Shown here piece after piece: positions 41,482-51,321 of a stretch of 64,000 bases of DNA. The notes below the pieces were generated by a model. The model had not been told where the DNA came from. It made no database searches and saw nothing but the letters and a program-made list of their open reading frames with translations. The DNA lies in contig CAIMFV010000056.1 of NCBI GenBank assembly GCA_903840435.1, forward strand, positions 1 to 64,000, in the 5' to 3' direction. Each line of letters starts with the position of its first letter. The first letter of the stretch is position 1. Source of the DNA: an uncultured Caulobacterales bacterium. Its GTDB lineage: Bacteria > Pseudomonadota > Alphaproteobacteria > Caulobacterales > Caulobacteraceae. A program made the translations under genes and the position numbers.

Positions 41482-43275
41482 TTGCGTGAATTCCGCCTTC
41501 CAGACCCGTTTAAAACCGCGACCGAAGCGCTTTGGCGCCAAGAGGTCGATAAGGTGCTCAAAGGGGCGGACTTTGAAAAGCGTCTGGTCAAATCCACTCT
41601 GGACGGCATCAAGATCCCACCGCTTTTTCCGGCCAATCTCACGAAAGCCTCAGGCATCGAAAGCCGGTTGATCGATCTGCCCTCGGACTTAGAGCGCCCT
41701 TGGCAAGTCTTGACGTCGGTCGCCACCGGATTGCCGAACCAAGCTAACGCGCTGATCTTAGACGATCTTGCTCATGGCGCTGCGGGGGTCGAGATGAAAC
41801 TTGATGCAAACGGCATTCTCGGCGTCGCGGTCGCGTCAAAGTCAGATTTCGACATGCTACTCGCAGGCGTGGTGACAGACCTTGCGCCGATCCATCTCGA
41901 CGCAGGCTTTGACGGGCCGGTCGCCGCGGACTGGCTGGGCGAATTTGCCAAACGCGCGCCGAACGCGCCGCTTGCATTCAACCTAGATCCGCTGAGCCCA
42001 TTCGCTCACGTAGGGTCGAGCCCAAAACCCATCCACGAGCATATTTCCGATGCTGCGAAAACTGCCCGCAAATGGGCTGAGCCCTACGCAAAAGCCCAAC
42101 TCTTCCTTGCCTCGGGACGCAGCGTTCATGAGGCAGGGGGTTCAGAGGGCCAGGAGATCGGCTTCGCGCTCGCGGCGGCGCTCTGCTATGCTAAATCTCT
42201 GGTGGCAGAAGGAATGAGCCTGGATCTCGCTTTCCAGCGCATCTCAATCGGCCTTTCTGCCGATCAAAGTCCCTTTCTTACCATTGCCAAATTGCGCGCG
42301 GCCCGACGCCTATGGGATCGCATAACCCGTGCTTGCGGAGCGCAAAGCGAGGCGATTTTGGATGTCCGCTCGTCCCGACGCATGCTTTCAACGCTAGACC
42401 CTTGGGTCAATTTGCTTCGACTGACCATGGCGGGCTTTGGGGCAGCCTTAGGCGGCGCGAATTCCATCTTGCTTGAGCCATTCACGGCCCTAACGGATCA
42501 GACCGACCCAATGGCGCGCCGACAGGCACGCAACATCCAATTTGTGCTGATCGAAGAAGCCCACCTTGGAAAGGTTTTTGATCCCGCTGCCGGGTCAGGC
42601 TTCCTCGACACCCTGACCGACGACCTCGTCAAGGCGGGGTACGCAACCCTTCAGGCCCTCGAAGCAGAAGGTGGCGTTGTCGCGGCCCTTGTGGCCGGAC
42701 ATTTTCAAAAGCGCGTCCTCGCCGTACAGGCCAAGCGAGACGAAGACGCGCGATCGCGAACACGTGGTATGGTCGGCGTCAGCCACTATCCATCCAGCGT
42801 CGACACCCTGCCTGTCACCCCACCCATGACCCGAAGTACAGAGGTCCGGGAGGAATGGGGTTTAGCGCTGCAATATTGGCGACCCGCTCAAGCTTTTGAA
42901 CACCTACGCCACCAAGTGGCGGCTTTGCCGAAAGTGCCGAAAGTCGCCTTGGTGACGCTCGGTGATGCGAAGAGCTCAGCAGCACGCAGGGACTATGTTC
43001 AACAGGCGCTCTCTGTGTGTGGCCTGACGCCGATCGACCTTGAGTTTTCACTTTTGGACCAAGAGATCGACCTCGTCGTCCTGTGCGGATCGGACGAGGA
43101 TTATAGAAGCCTCGGGGCGGAGGCGGTGCGCCGGGCCAAATCCATGGGTGTCCGGCTGGTCCTGATCGCAGGCCACCCAACTGAAGACCTTGTTCAAGCT
43201 GGCGCAGATGAATTTCTCCATCTCGGCTGCAATTTTATCGACCTAGGCTCACGCATCTTGGAGCGCCTCGCATGA
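41482..43275 (+). CDS. mutA: Methylmalonyl-CoA mutase small (beta) subunit
   Basis: Pairs with MutB in the B12-dependent interconversion of methylmalonyl-CoA and succinyl-CoA. At 597 residues it carries the mutase barrel (DPWVNLLRLTMAGFGAALGG, DPAAGSGFLDTLTDDL) and a C-terminal Rossmann domain that lacks the cobalamin DxHxxG motif, as expected for the non-catalytic subunit. The start is TTG 41482, supported by GGAGG about 6 nt upstream. Its stop overlaps the next start in ATGA. Confidence 0.9.
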   Translation: MREFRLPDPFKTATEALWRQEVDKVLKGADFEKRLVKSTLDGIKIPPLFPANLTKASGIESRLIDLPSDLERPWQVLTSVATGLPNQANALILDDLAHGAAGVEMKLDANGILGVAVASKSDFDMLLAGVVTDLAPIHLDAGFDGPVAADWLGEFAKRAPNAPLAFNLDPLSPFAHVGSSPKPIHEHISDAAKTARKWAEPYAKAQLFLASGRSVHEAGGSEGQEIGFALAAALCYAKSLVAEGMSLDLAFQRISIGLSADQSPFLTIAKLRAARRLWDRITRACGAQSEAILDVRSSRRMLSTLDPWVNLLRLTMAGFGAALGGANSILLEPFTALTDQTDPMARRQARNIQFVLIEEAHLGKVFDPAAGSGFLDTLTDDLVKAGYATLQALEAEGGVVAALVAGHFQKRVLAVQAKRDEDARSRTRGMVGVSHYPSSVDTLPVTPPMTRSTEVREEWGLALQYWRPAQAFEHLRHQVAALPKVPKVALVTLGDAKSSAARRDYVQQALSVCGLTPIDLEFSLLDQEIDLVVLCGSDEDYRSLGAEAVRRAKSMGVRLVLIAGHPTEDLVQAGADEFLHLGCNFIDLGSRILERLA

Positions 43276-43643
43276 CCCCCGGCTTTGACACGCGCTCGTG
43301 GGCCCAGCTCGCGATTTTCTCCGGCGGCGTTGCGTCCGACGATGACGTAACATCTGGACGGGCGATCTATGCTTTAAAGGACACACTCAATGGTCGCCCC
43401 TTAGAAATGGACCTGCCCCAACCGGTCATCTGGTATGAAGACGATGATGAGTTCGGCGCAGTTGTCGTTCAAGCCGAGGCGCACGATACTGAAGATGGCG
43501 AGACACTTGAGGTGCTTGGCTTGATATTGCCGTCGGGTGAAGAAGCCATCGCCTTCACCGACGATGTTGACCTCGTCGATGCGACCGACCCCTTTTGGGT
43601 GGCCTTGGTCGACGCCTATGCCGACGAGGACCCTTCGAGATGA
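43272..43643 (+). CDS. Unknown acidic protein between mutA and mutB
   Basis: 123 residues, strongly acidic ([34 protein letters not shown]) with no membrane segment or signal peptide. It overlaps both neighbours by four bases (ATGA at 43272 and 43640), so the three genes are translationally coupled. I do not recognise a family. It has no P-loop, so it is not the MeaB/ArgK GTPase chaperone. Conserved coupling would suggest a mutase assembly or regulatory partner. Confidence 0.85.
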   Translation: MTPGFDTRSWAQLAIFSGGVASDDDVTSGRAIYALKDTLNGRPLEMDLPQPVIWYEDDDEFGAVVVQAEAHDTEDGETLEVLGLILPSGEEAIAFTDDVDLVDATDPFWVALVDAYADEDPSR

Positions 43644-45823
43644 CGGAAGGATTCCCAAATTTTGCTACACTCAAGCTTGCAGATTTGCCCGAAGCGCCAG
43701 GCTTCGTAGGGGCGGCATCAAGCGCTTGGCGAACCCCAGAGGGGATTGATGTGAAGGCGTCTTACGGCGCTGATGATCTTGCGGGCCTTGATTTTGTCTC
43801 CACATGGCCCGGGCTCGCACCGTTCGTGCGGGGGCCCTACCCCACCATGTACACGACCAATCCATGGACAATTCGTCAGTATGCTGGCTTCTCCACCGCC
43901 GAAGAGTCCAATGCGTTTTACCGACGGAATCTAGCTGCAGGTCAAAAAGGTTTGTCAGTCGCCTTCGACCTCGCGACCCATCGCGGATACGATTCCGACC
44001 ACCCCCGGGTGGCGGGGGATGTGGGGATGGCAGGCGTGGCCATCGACTCCATCCTCGACATGCGCACCTTGTTTTCCGAAATTCCGCTCGATCGAATGAG
44101 CGTTTCGATGACAATGAACGGTGCTGTTTTACCGATTTTGGCCCTCTATATTGTCGCAGCCGAAGAACAAGGCGTGACTCCCGAAAAATTATCTGGAACA
44201 ATTCAAAATGATATTCTCAAAGAATTTATGGTAAGAAATACATATATCTATCCACCAACACCTTCGATGCGAATTATTTCCGATATTTTTTCCTTTACAT
44301 CACAGAAAATGCCAAAGTTTAATTCTATTTCTATTTCCGGATATCATATGCAGGAAGCCGGGGCCACGGCCGATCTGGAGCTTGCCTATACCCTAGCTGA
44401 CGGCCTCGAATATGTCCGCGCGGGCATAGCGGCTGGCATGTCCGTAGACCAATTTGCACCCCGCCTTTCGTTTTTTTGGGCGATTGGCATGAACTACTTC
44501 ATGGAAGTCGCCAAACTTCGCGCCGCGAGACTGATCTGGTCGTTGAAGATGCAGGCATTTAACCCTTCAGACCCCCGATCCCTGTCGCTGCGCACCCACA
44601 GCCAAACCTCCGGTTGGAGCTTGGCTGCCCAGGACGTATTCAATAATGTCTCTCGCACCATGGTTGAGGCCATGGCCGCAGCCTCCGGGCAAACCCAGAG
44701 TCTGCACACCAACTCGCTCGATGAAGCGCTCGCTCTCCCGACAGATTTTTCGGCCCGCATCGCCAGAAACACCCAACTGGTCCTTCAAATTGAAACCGGG
44801 CAAACCGACGTGATTGATCCGTGGGGGGGCTCCTACTATGTCGAGCGCCTAACAGCTGATCTCGCAGAGCGCGCCTTGGCCCATATGGCCGAAATCGAGT
44901 CTCTGGGTGGCATGGCAAAGGCCATTGAGGCGGGTGTGCCCAAACTTCGCATCGAGGAGGCGGCGGCGCGCACCCAAGCTCGGATTGATGCAGGGCGCCA
45001 GACCGTGGTCGGGGTGAACAAGTACCGCCCCGAAGTGGTGGATGAAATTCCAGTCTTGAAGGTTGATAATCGGGAGGTTCGCAACCGCCAGCTGGAAAAA
45101 TTGGCAATCCTGCGCGCCACGCGAGATTCCGCCGAAGTTGAAGCGAAGCTCAACCAACTTTCTGAGGGGGCGAAATCAGGCGCCAACCTTCTAGCCCTCT
45201 CGGTAGAAGCCGCGCGGGCGAAAGCAACGGTCGGGGAAATAAGTTTCGCGCTCGAAAAGGTGTTTGGCCGACACCGAGCGGTCATTCACACCTTGTCAGG
45301 TGTCTATGGCGCAGAGGCTAAGGGCGACCGAAAACTCGCTGAAGCCAAGGCCATGGTGGCTGCCTTCGCCAGCGCGGAGGGCCGGGCACCTCGGATCTAT
45401 CTCGCCAAACTTGGACAAGATGGCCATGATCGCGGTCAGAAGGTCATCGCATCTGCTTTTGCCGATATCGGCTTTGATGTGCAGGTCGGTGAACTCTTTC
45501 AAACACCGGTGGAGGCCGCGCACGATGCGGTTGCGTTTGGCGCCCACGTCATCGGTGCCTCCTCCTTGGCCGCTGGCCACCTGACGCTCACGCCAGAGCT
45601 AAAGGCCGCGCTTGAGAGTGCGAACGCGAGCCAGATGATGATCGTGGTCGGCGGAGTCATTCCTCCCGCCGATGTTGACGTACTGCTGCAATCCGGTGCC
45701 TCGGCCGTCTACCTGCCCGGAACGGTGATTGCAGAGGCCGCGATCGATCTCGTAAGCCGTTTGAACTTGCGACTAGGCTTTACTCAGGAGCGAAGAGCCG
45801 GTCGCGAAACCGAGGCGGGTTGA
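43640..45823 (+). CDS. mutB: Methylmalonyl-CoA mutase large (alpha) subunit
   Basis: Catalytic subunit of 727 residues. The substrate barrel has [20 protein letters not shown] and [11 protein letters not shown]; the C-terminal B12 domain carries [11 protein letters not shown] with the DxHxxG cobalt-ligand His. ATG 43640 overlaps the preceding stop. Bases 44183-44351, coding the highly conserved [18 protein letters not shown] ... [11 protein letters not shown] stretch, are about 31% GC (37 of 120 in 44221-44340), against about 62% just downstream, with TTA, AGA and GTA codons otherwise scarce here. The protein reads normally through the patch. Confidence 0.96.
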   Translation: MTEGFPNFATLKLADLPEAPGFVGAASSAWRTPEGIDVKASYGADDLAGLDFVSTWPGLAPFVRGPYPTMYTTNPWTIRQYAGFSTAEESNAFYRRNLAAGQKGLSVAFDLATHRGYDSDHPRVAGDVGMAGVAIDSILDMRTLFSEIPLDRMSVSMTMNGAVLPILALYIVAAEEQGVTPEKLSGTIQNDILKEFMVRNTYIYPPTPSMRIISDIFSFTSQKMPKFNSISISGYHMQEAGATADLELAYTLADGLEYVRAGIAAGMSVDQFAPRLSFFWAIGMNYFMEVAKLRAARLIWSLKMQAFNPSDPRSLSLRTHSQTSGWSLAAQDVFNNVSRTMVEAMAAASGQTQSLHTNSLDEALALPTDFSARIARNTQLVLQIETGQTDVIDPWGGSYYVERLTADLAERALAHMAEIESLGGMAKAIEAGVPKLRIEEAAARTQARIDAGRQTVVGVNKYRPEVVDEIPVLKVDNREVRNRQLEKLAILRATRDSAEVEAKLNQLSEGAKSGANLLALSVEAARAKATVGEISFALEKVFGRHRAVIHTLSGVYGAEAKGDRKLAEAKAMVAAFASAEGRAPRIYLAKLGQDGHDRGQKVIASAFADIGFDVQVGELFQTPVEAAHDAVAFGAHVIGASSLAAGHLTLTPELKAALESANASQMMIVVGGVIPPADVDVLLQSGASAVYLPGTVIAEAAIDLVSRLNLRLGFTQERRAGRETEAG

Positions 45824-45824
45824 T

Positions 45825-46265
45825 TTAGCCCTCGGCGACGGCTGCCTTGCGAACTGCAGGTTTCCGCGCCGCGGGCTTACGGGCAGGCGCGATTTCCCCT
45901 TCGGAGGCGGGCTCTGAAACTTCCCGCTTAATCTTCGCCGGCTTTGCTTGCTTGACCGCTTGGCTCTCAGAGGGCGCGCTTACAGTCGGTTCGGCAGCGG
46001 GGTGCGCGACCACCGGCGCACCCTCGACGGCGTCACTTAGCGCCTCTGATTTGGGCGCTAGGGCCACAGACTTCGACAAGAGCGGCATAGCTTCAAACCG
46101 AAAGGCGCGTTTGGAGAGTTCCGACATCCACCAATAGGCGATGCCTGCACCCGCAACTGCGGCGAAGGCGGGCCACAGCGGAGACGCGAAACCGACGCCG
46201 GCCTTCAAAGTCTTTTCGGGAGAAGCGAATTGAATTTCAGCGGCAGAGATGTGCGGATTTGTCAT
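45825..46265 (-). CDS. Hypothetical protein with one membrane-like segment and Lys/Ala/Pro tail
   Basis: From ATG 46265, 146 residues. A hydrophobic segment (LWPAFAAVAGAGIAYWWM) near 30-48 is followed by a low-complexity region and a tail of KPAARKPAVRKAAV type, reminiscent of histone H1-like or phasin tails. No enzymatic motif seen. Convergent with mutB, 1 bp apart. An open frame continues 23 residues upstream but without family support. Confidence 0.65.
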   Translation of the reverse strand: MTNPHISAAEIQFASPEKTLKAGVGFASPLWPAFAAVAGAGIAYWWMSELSKRAFRFEAMPLLSKSVALAPKSEALSDAVEGAPVVAHPAAEPTVSAPSESQAVKQAKPAKIKREVSEPASEGEIAPARKPAARKPAVRKAAVAEG

Positions 46266-46382
46266 GGTCGACCCCATCATTAGCGCCGTCAAACTTCGCT
46301 CGACGCTGTGAAATTGTGCGCCGCAGCATAACACAGAGCCAATTTGTTCGCACTAGCGAAATGTGAATGCCGCGCCAAGTCC

Positions 46383-47213
46383 TCAAAGCGGAAGGCAAGC
46401 GCCTTTCGCACATTGACCGCCGAGCGCGAGGGCAATCCAATCAGCGGCCTCATGAACCTTGGCGACGTCGAGCGTGGCGCCGATGACGATCATGGCGCTC
46501 CCATTCAGGCGCAGCGGATTTTCAAGTCCGCGAACGCGGGACTGCACCACCCATGTCGGCGGAGGACGCAGGCTTTCGATATCGCGCAAGAGTCCGTCGA
46601 AGGTTTCCAAATCTTTGATCGGGGCCCAAATGGCAATGATGGGACGGGGTCGAAGTCGTAGCAGGGCTTGGGTCGCTTCGAGCACGCAAGCATACTCATC
46701 ACCCCGCTCAAACGGCGGGTCGATCAAAATAAAGGTGTTGCCTTGGGAATATGACGCCAGCGACTTTGCGGTTGCGTAGCCATCTGCAAAGCTCGCCACG
46801 CGCCCTCGGGTTCCGAAACGGCTCAAGGTTCCGCGCAAGACGTTATAATCGTCTGGTCTCAATTCGCAGCCGAGATAGGAGTCGACCGCGCCAAGATACC
46901 CGCAGATGATGTGGGGCGATCCTGGATAGGTCCGAATAGGTCCAGCTGAATTTTGACTGCGCACATAGGCGACGAGTGGCGCGAGCAGAGCGGGTATTCG
47001 CTCGGCCTCCATCAAACGCAAGATGCCCGACTTAGCCTCGCCAGACTTCTGCGCCATGTCGTCGCCCAAATCATAGACCCCGGCACCGGCATGGGTATCG
47101 ACGACACGGATTGGCCGCCCGTCAGCCTTTAGAGTCTGCAAAATGTGGAGAACGACGGCGTGCTTTAGGAGATCTGCGAAGTTTCCGGCGTGAAAGTGGT
47201 GGCGATAGTTCAT
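46383..47213 (-). CDS. rlmJ: 23S rRNA (adenine-2030-N6)-methyltransferase RlmJ
   Basis: S-adenosylmethionine-dependent methylase of A2030 in 23S rRNA. MNYRHHFHAGNFADLLKHAV is the family's N-terminus, VVDTHAGAGVYDL binds the cofactor, and LIDPPFERGDEY is the catalytic DPPF motif. The start at 47213 gives 276 residues, matching the usual length; the frame continues upstream without similarity. Divergent from the aldo-keto reductase. Confidence 0.94.
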   Translation of the reverse strand: MNYRHHFHAGNFADLLKHAVVLHILQTLKADGRPIRVVDTHAGAGVYDLGDDMAQKSGEAKSGILRLMEAERIPALLAPLVAYVRSQNSAGPIRTYPGSPHIICGYLGAVDSYLGCELRPDDYNVLRGTLSRFGTRGRVASFADGYATAKSLASYSQGNTFILIDPPFERGDEYACVLEATQALLRLRPRPIIAIWAPIKDLETFDGLLRDIESLRPPPTWVVQSRVRGLENPLRLNGSAMIVIGATLDVAKVHEAADWIALALGGQCAKGACLPL

Positions 47214-47291
47214 CCCAGAGCCCACCTCACTTGATCCGGTCACCGTCGCACCCGATCTACCGGGGAACGGTTCGAATAGGAAGGCTACAGG

Positions 47292-48332
47292 ATGGAATAT
47301 CGGCGTTTGGGTCGCACGGGCCTTTATGTGTCCCAACTCTGTCTTGGCACCATGACCTTTGGCGGCCAAGGCATGTGGAAGGCCATTGGACAGCTGGATA
47401 TTGCGGCAGTCGAGGAACTTGTCTCGACAGCGCTGGCGAGCGGGGTCAACTTCATCGATACGGCGGACGTCTATTCTGAGGGCCAATCTGAAATCTTGCT
47501 CGGCCAGGCATTAAAAACTCTAGGGGTGAAGCGCTCCGATGTGGTGATCGCGTCCAAGGTCTACGGCGCTATGGGCAAGGGTCCAAATGATATCGGCGCA
47601 AGTCGCGCGCACATTATGGATGGGGTCGCGGCCAGCCTTGAGCGTTTGCAACTCGACTATATCGATCTCTATCAGATCCATGCGAACGATCCGATTACGC
47701 CAGTGGATGAAACCCTGCGCGCGCTCGATGACTTGGTGCGTCAGGGTATGGTGCGCTATGTCGGCGTGTCGAACTGGCAAGCCTGGAAAATTATGAAGGC
47801 GCTAGGCCATGCCGAGCACCACAACCTCGCGCGGTTCGAGAGCCTGCAGGCCTATTACACCATTGCAGGCCGGGACCTTGAGCGTGAAATCGTTCCCCTG
47901 CTGCAAGACCAAAACGTTGGCCTTCTGGTCTGGTCGCCCTTGGCTGGCGGCCTGCTGTCGGGCAAGTTCGGTCCGGGTGCGAATGGACCGGAAGGAGCGC
48001 GGCGGATCGACTTTGACTTTCCGCCGGTGAACCGTGATCGAGCCTATGCCTGCGTCGAGGTGATGCGCGAGATTGCCAATGCCAAAGGCGCGACGGTTGC
48101 GCAGGTGGCCCTTGCCTGGCTCTTGGCCAAACCCTGGGTGACGAGCGTCATCATTGGTGCCAAAACCCGTGACCAGCTGACGGACAATCTTCGTTCCGTC
48201 GACGTCGCGCTATCGTCAGAGGATATGGCCAAACTGGACGCGATCAGCAGCCTACCGCCGGAATATCCGGGTTGGATGTTGGAACGGCAAGGGGCGTCTC
48301 GGCTGCCCAAGCCCTTCTCGCCCAAGCCCTAA
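47292..48332 (+). CDS. Aldo-keto reductase
   Basis: NADPH-dependent TIM-barrel oxidoreductase of 346 residues. The catalytic tetrad is visible: Asp and Tyr in FIDTADVYSEG, Lys in VIASKVYG and His in LYQIHANDP. VSNWQAW and SVIIGAKTRDQL (phosphate-binding) complete the fold. It resembles the Tas/YajO-like group. SD AGGA lies close upstream. Substrate unknown; convergent with the monooxygenase gene. Confidence 0.93.
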   Translation: MEYRRLGRTGLYVSQLCLGTMTFGGQGMWKAIGQLDIAAVEELVSTALASGVNFIDTADVYSEGQSEILLGQALKTLGVKRSDVVIASKVYGAMGKGPNDIGASRAHIMDGVAASLERLQLDYIDLYQIHANDPITPVDETLRALDDLVRQGMVRYVGVSNWQAWKIMKALGHAEHHNLARFESLQAYYTIAGRDLEREIVPLLQDQNVGLLVWSPLAGGLLSGKFGPGANGPEGARRIDFDFPPVNRDRAYACVEVMREIANAKGATVAQVALAWLLAKPWVTSVIIGAKTRDQLTDNLRSVDVALSSEDMAKLDAISSLPPEYPGWMLERQGASRLPKPFSPKP

Positions 48333-48352
48333 ATGCGAGGTTACAGGGCGGC

Positions 48353-50260
48353 TTAAGTGCTGATAAAATCTGCGAGGTTTGGTTTCAAGGTCGCGTTCCA
48401 ATAGTCGACGAGCGGGAATGGCCAGTTTTGGCTCACCCGCCCCGTCGCGTTCTTGTACCAACTGTTTACACCCTTCGCGCCCCAGGCCATTTTTGAATTG
48501 CCTTCGTCGACTTCGGCATTGAAGCGGGCAAAAACCTCTGGTCGCACCGAGATGGAGTGCAACTTCTCTTTCGCCAGCATCTCAAGACAACCGACGACAT
48601 ACCGAACACTGCACTCGGAAAAGAAAATAATGCTGCCATTGACGACGATGTTGGTATTGGGGCCATAGAGGATGAAGAAGTTAGGGAAATCTGGCAGGGT
48701 CATGCCAAGATAGGCCCGCGCATCTCCCTTCCAGACATCGGAATGCAATTCTCGTCCTTCGACGCCATAGACTTTGAACGTGCGAAGAAAATCGCTGGCG
48801 TGGAAGCCTGTGCCGTAGATGAGCACATCGGCGGACCGTTTCACGCCCTCCCTTGTCACGACGCCGTCAGGTTCAATGCTCACAATCGGATCGGTAACAA
48901 GCTCGACATTGTCACGCTTTAACGCCGCGATCCAAACGCCATTATCTCTGACCGATCGCTTCCCTCCCATGGGGTAGGTCGGAATGACCTTATCGGCGAG
49001 ATCGGGTCGATCGGCGCACTGGGTCCGGATAGCCTCGGCGAGCATCTCCCGCAGCATGTGGTTCATTTCGCCGACCGCGGTCGAGGGACCGGTCCAGTCT
49101 GGATCGGCCTTGACGAAGTCATAGATGCCGTCCGTCATGGTCCAAAACATCCAGAACCGGTACCAGCGATCATAATAGGGCAGGTTCTTCAGAAGCCATT
49201 TTTGCCCCTCCCCCACAGCCTCGTGATAGTTCGGTGTGGGACCCAGCCACGGCGGCGTCCGCTGGTAGACGTCGAGGTGAGCCACATCTGGGGCAATTTC
49301 GGGAACGAACTGGAACGCGCTCGCGCCTGTGCCAATTACAGCCACGCGCTTACCCTTCAGATCGATATCTTTCGGCCACCGAGCGGAGTGGAAGCTTGGG
49401 CCCGCAAAATCCTCCCGGCCTGGAAGATCGGGATAGCGCGGCTGATTCAATTGACCGACAGCGGATACGACCGCCGAATAGGCGACCGTGCGGGTCTGCC
49501 CTGAGGGATCGCGCAAAGTAACCCGCCAAAGATGATGTTTCGCATCCCAGCGGGCGTCTTGAACCTGGACGCCAAATTGGACCTTGGCCCGAATGCCATA
49601 TTTCTCTGCTGTCTTGTGAAAATAAGCGAATAGCGCGTTTCGGTCAGAATAGTGGTTCGGCCAGTCGTGATTGGGTTCGAAGCTGTAGGCGTAGAGGTGG
49701 CTCGGATTGTCAACGCGGCAGCCTGGGTAGAGATTTTCCAGCCAAGTTCCGCCGACATCAGGGTTTTTATCGACGATCTCATAGGCGACGCCAGCTTGGT
49801 CAAGGCGTATCGCGGTCAAGATTCCTGACATGCCCGCCCCGATGATCAAGACCTTCAAGCGGGTGCCAGCTTCGCCATAGTCTGCCGCACGCCAGGTGGG
49901 ACGCTTGGCGTCAACGCCGTCCACCGAAAGCTCTTCGACCATCAAGGGCAAATACCTGTCCGGTATGGTCGCGCCGGCGATAAAATTCATCATTCTCTGC
50001 AAAAGCGCCTCATCAATCGGATGGTGCGTGCGTGTGCCAGACTGGGCTTCGAGCAGGGCCTGAAGGGCACGCGCCTTGACCGACGCGATCCGCTCGGCAG
50101 ACAACCCGCCTTGCCCATCGCCGAAAAAATCATAGACCGGCGGCTCGCCATTCAGGTCAGACAGATCGCCGGTCAAATGGATCAGAGCCATCATCACGGA
50201 GGGAATGTGGGCCTCGTTTAGCGCCGCCTCAATCTGGCTCCGCGTTGCCTCTACGCTCAT
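48353..50260 (-). CDS. Baeyer-Villiger monooxygenase, HAPMO-like
   Basis: Flavoprotein that inserts oxygen beside a ketone using NADPH and O2. Two Rossmann motifs (VLIIGAGMSGI, VAVIGTGASAFQF) flank the type I signature FAGPSFHSARWP, which fits FxGxxxHxxxW(P/D). An N-terminal extension of about 130 residues precedes the first Rossmann fold and total length is 635, both as in 4-hydroxyacetophenone monooxygenase rather than the shorter cyclohexanone type. Native substrate unknown. Transcribed alone. Confidence 0.88.
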   Translation of the reverse strand: MSVEATRSQIEAALNEAHIPSVMMALIHLTGDLSDLNGEPPVYDFFGDGQGGLSAERIASVKARALQALLEAQSGTRTHHPIDEALLQRMMNFIAGATIPDRYLPLMVEELSVDGVDAKRPTWRAADYGEAGTRLKVLIIGAGMSGILTAIRLDQAGVAYEIVDKNPDVGGTWLENLYPGCRVDNPSHLYAYSFEPNHDWPNHYSDRNALFAYFHKTAEKYGIRAKVQFGVQVQDARWDAKHHLWRVTLRDPSGQTRTVAYSAVVSAVGQLNQPRYPDLPGREDFAGPSFHSARWPKDIDLKGKRVAVIGTGASAFQFVPEIAPDVAHLDVYQRTPPWLGPTPNYHEAVGEGQKWLLKNLPYYDRWYRFWMFWTMTDGIYDFVKADPDWTGPSTAVGEMNHMLREMLAEAIRTQCADRPDLADKVIPTYPMGGKRSVRDNGVWIAALKRDNVELVTDPIVSIEPDGVVTREGVKRSADVLIYGTGFHASDFLRTFKVYGVEGRELHSDVWKGDARAYLGMTLPDFPNFFILYGPNTNIVVNGSIIFFSECSVRYVVGCLEMLAKEKLHSISVRPEVFARFNAEVDEGNSKMAWGAKGVNSWYKNATGRVSQNWPFPLVDYWNATLKPNLADFIST

Positions 50261-50338
50261 GGTATTTCCTGCCCAGCTCGTCTTTTTTGGACGGTCGACG
50301 CCGCCTTGACAGCTAAGCTAGCACCGATGCGCCACGGT

Positions 50339-50773
50339 TCAAGTCAGCTTGCCGGGAGCAAACTGGCTCTTGTCATAGGACCGCATCGCGCCCAGCCCAA
50401 GAAGTCCAAGCATCAGCGGCATTAGGCTTTGCATATCAAGCTGCGGCCACTGTGTTGTGAGACGGTAAAGGCTGGCGATGAAGATGGCAAAGGGGCGCAG
50501 AATGAAGTCATTCGCAATCGCGGCCCCGCAAACCCAAATCACGAAGGGTCGTCCGCCTGCAACGAACAAGCTGGACGACGTCGCCTCGGCCCTATTCACT
50601 TCGATCTGAGCCTTTGCGAGGTCGGAGAGGGCCGTGAGTTCTGCAAGCTCGCCATTGGCCTTCATTTGCAGCAGTGACTGCGCGGCAGCTGCTTTGGCCT
50701 GGGGATCAGGGATCAGCCGCTCAATCAGTTGCCCACCAATATCAAGTGCGGCGGTAACCGGATCAATGGCCAT
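50339..50773 (-). CDS. 3TM holin (GTA_holin_3TM-like)
   Basis: Small membrane protein forming the lysis pore. AKAAAAQSLLQMKANGELAEL, AKAQIEVNRAEATSSS and FVAGGRPFVIWVCGAA match the holin family named for gene-transfer-agent release, followed by two further hydrophobic segments and LMLGLLGLGAMRSYDK. Last gene of the tail module; its start overlaps the lysozyme gene by 11 bp, giving a classical lysis pair. Confidence 0.85.
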   Translation of the reverse strand: MAIDPVTAALDIGGQLIERLIPDPQAKAAAAQSLLQMKANGELAELTALSDLAKAQIEVNRAEATSSSLFVAGGRPFVIWVCGAAIANDFILRPFAIFIASLYRLTTQWPQLDMQSLMPLMLGLLGLGAMRSYDKSQFAPGKLT

Positions 50774-51314
50774 GGAAAGTCCCCTTCAGGTTGGCGTTTG
50801 GATTTAGCGCTCCGCTACGCAATTGCGCAGCCATACGTTTTGCCCGTTCTGGGGTCTGCGAGGCCCATCGCGACTTTAAGGCTTCGTCTGCCGCGAGGTC
50901 CGGCCGACCGGCTGCCAGCAGGCGCAAAAACGTCCTAAATTTCAGCAGGCCCGCAATACCGAGCTGATAAGCCATGATGACCAAGACATCTTGGCGCGCA
51001 TCCTCAAGCTCCCGCCACCAGGGCAATTGCGCGTCGAGATCGTGCAAGAGCGCCGCAACCCTCTGGTCGAGTTGACGCTGTGACTCCGCGGGCGTCCAGA
51101 CGACGCCCTCCCTGATGTCGGGCCCGGTGCAGCCGACGCCAATCGTCCATGGCGCGCCGTCGAGGTGCTCAAATCCAACAGCCCTTTTGTAGGCCTCCGG
51201 CCGAAGGCCTTGGCGCGCACAGCTTAGACCCAAGGGGCTGAGCGGGTCTGGATAGGCTTCCAACACCTCCCCCTCTTCCCGAATGATTTGCAGCTTCAAA
51301 TTTGCGGACGTCAT
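50763..51314 (-). CDS. Phage lysozyme (GH24-type endolysin)
   Basis: 183-residue muramidase cutting peptidoglycan at particle release. REEGEVLEAYPDPLS carries the catalytic Glu and Asp region and APWTIGVGCTGPD the Thr; a helical C-terminal lobe follows. No signal peptide, so export depends on the adjacent holin. Distinct from the anchored SpmX protein at 35432. Confidence 0.85.
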   Translation of the reverse strand: MTSANLKLQIIREEGEVLEAYPDPLSPLGLSCARQGLRPEAYKRAVGFEHLDGAPWTIGVGCTGPDIREGVVWTPAESQRQLDQRVAALLHDLDAQLPWWRELEDARQDVLVIMAYQLGIAGLLKFRTFLRLLAAGRPDLAADEALKSRWASQTPERAKRMAAQLRSGALNPNANLKGTFHGH

Positions 51315-51321
51315 GGCGGAC

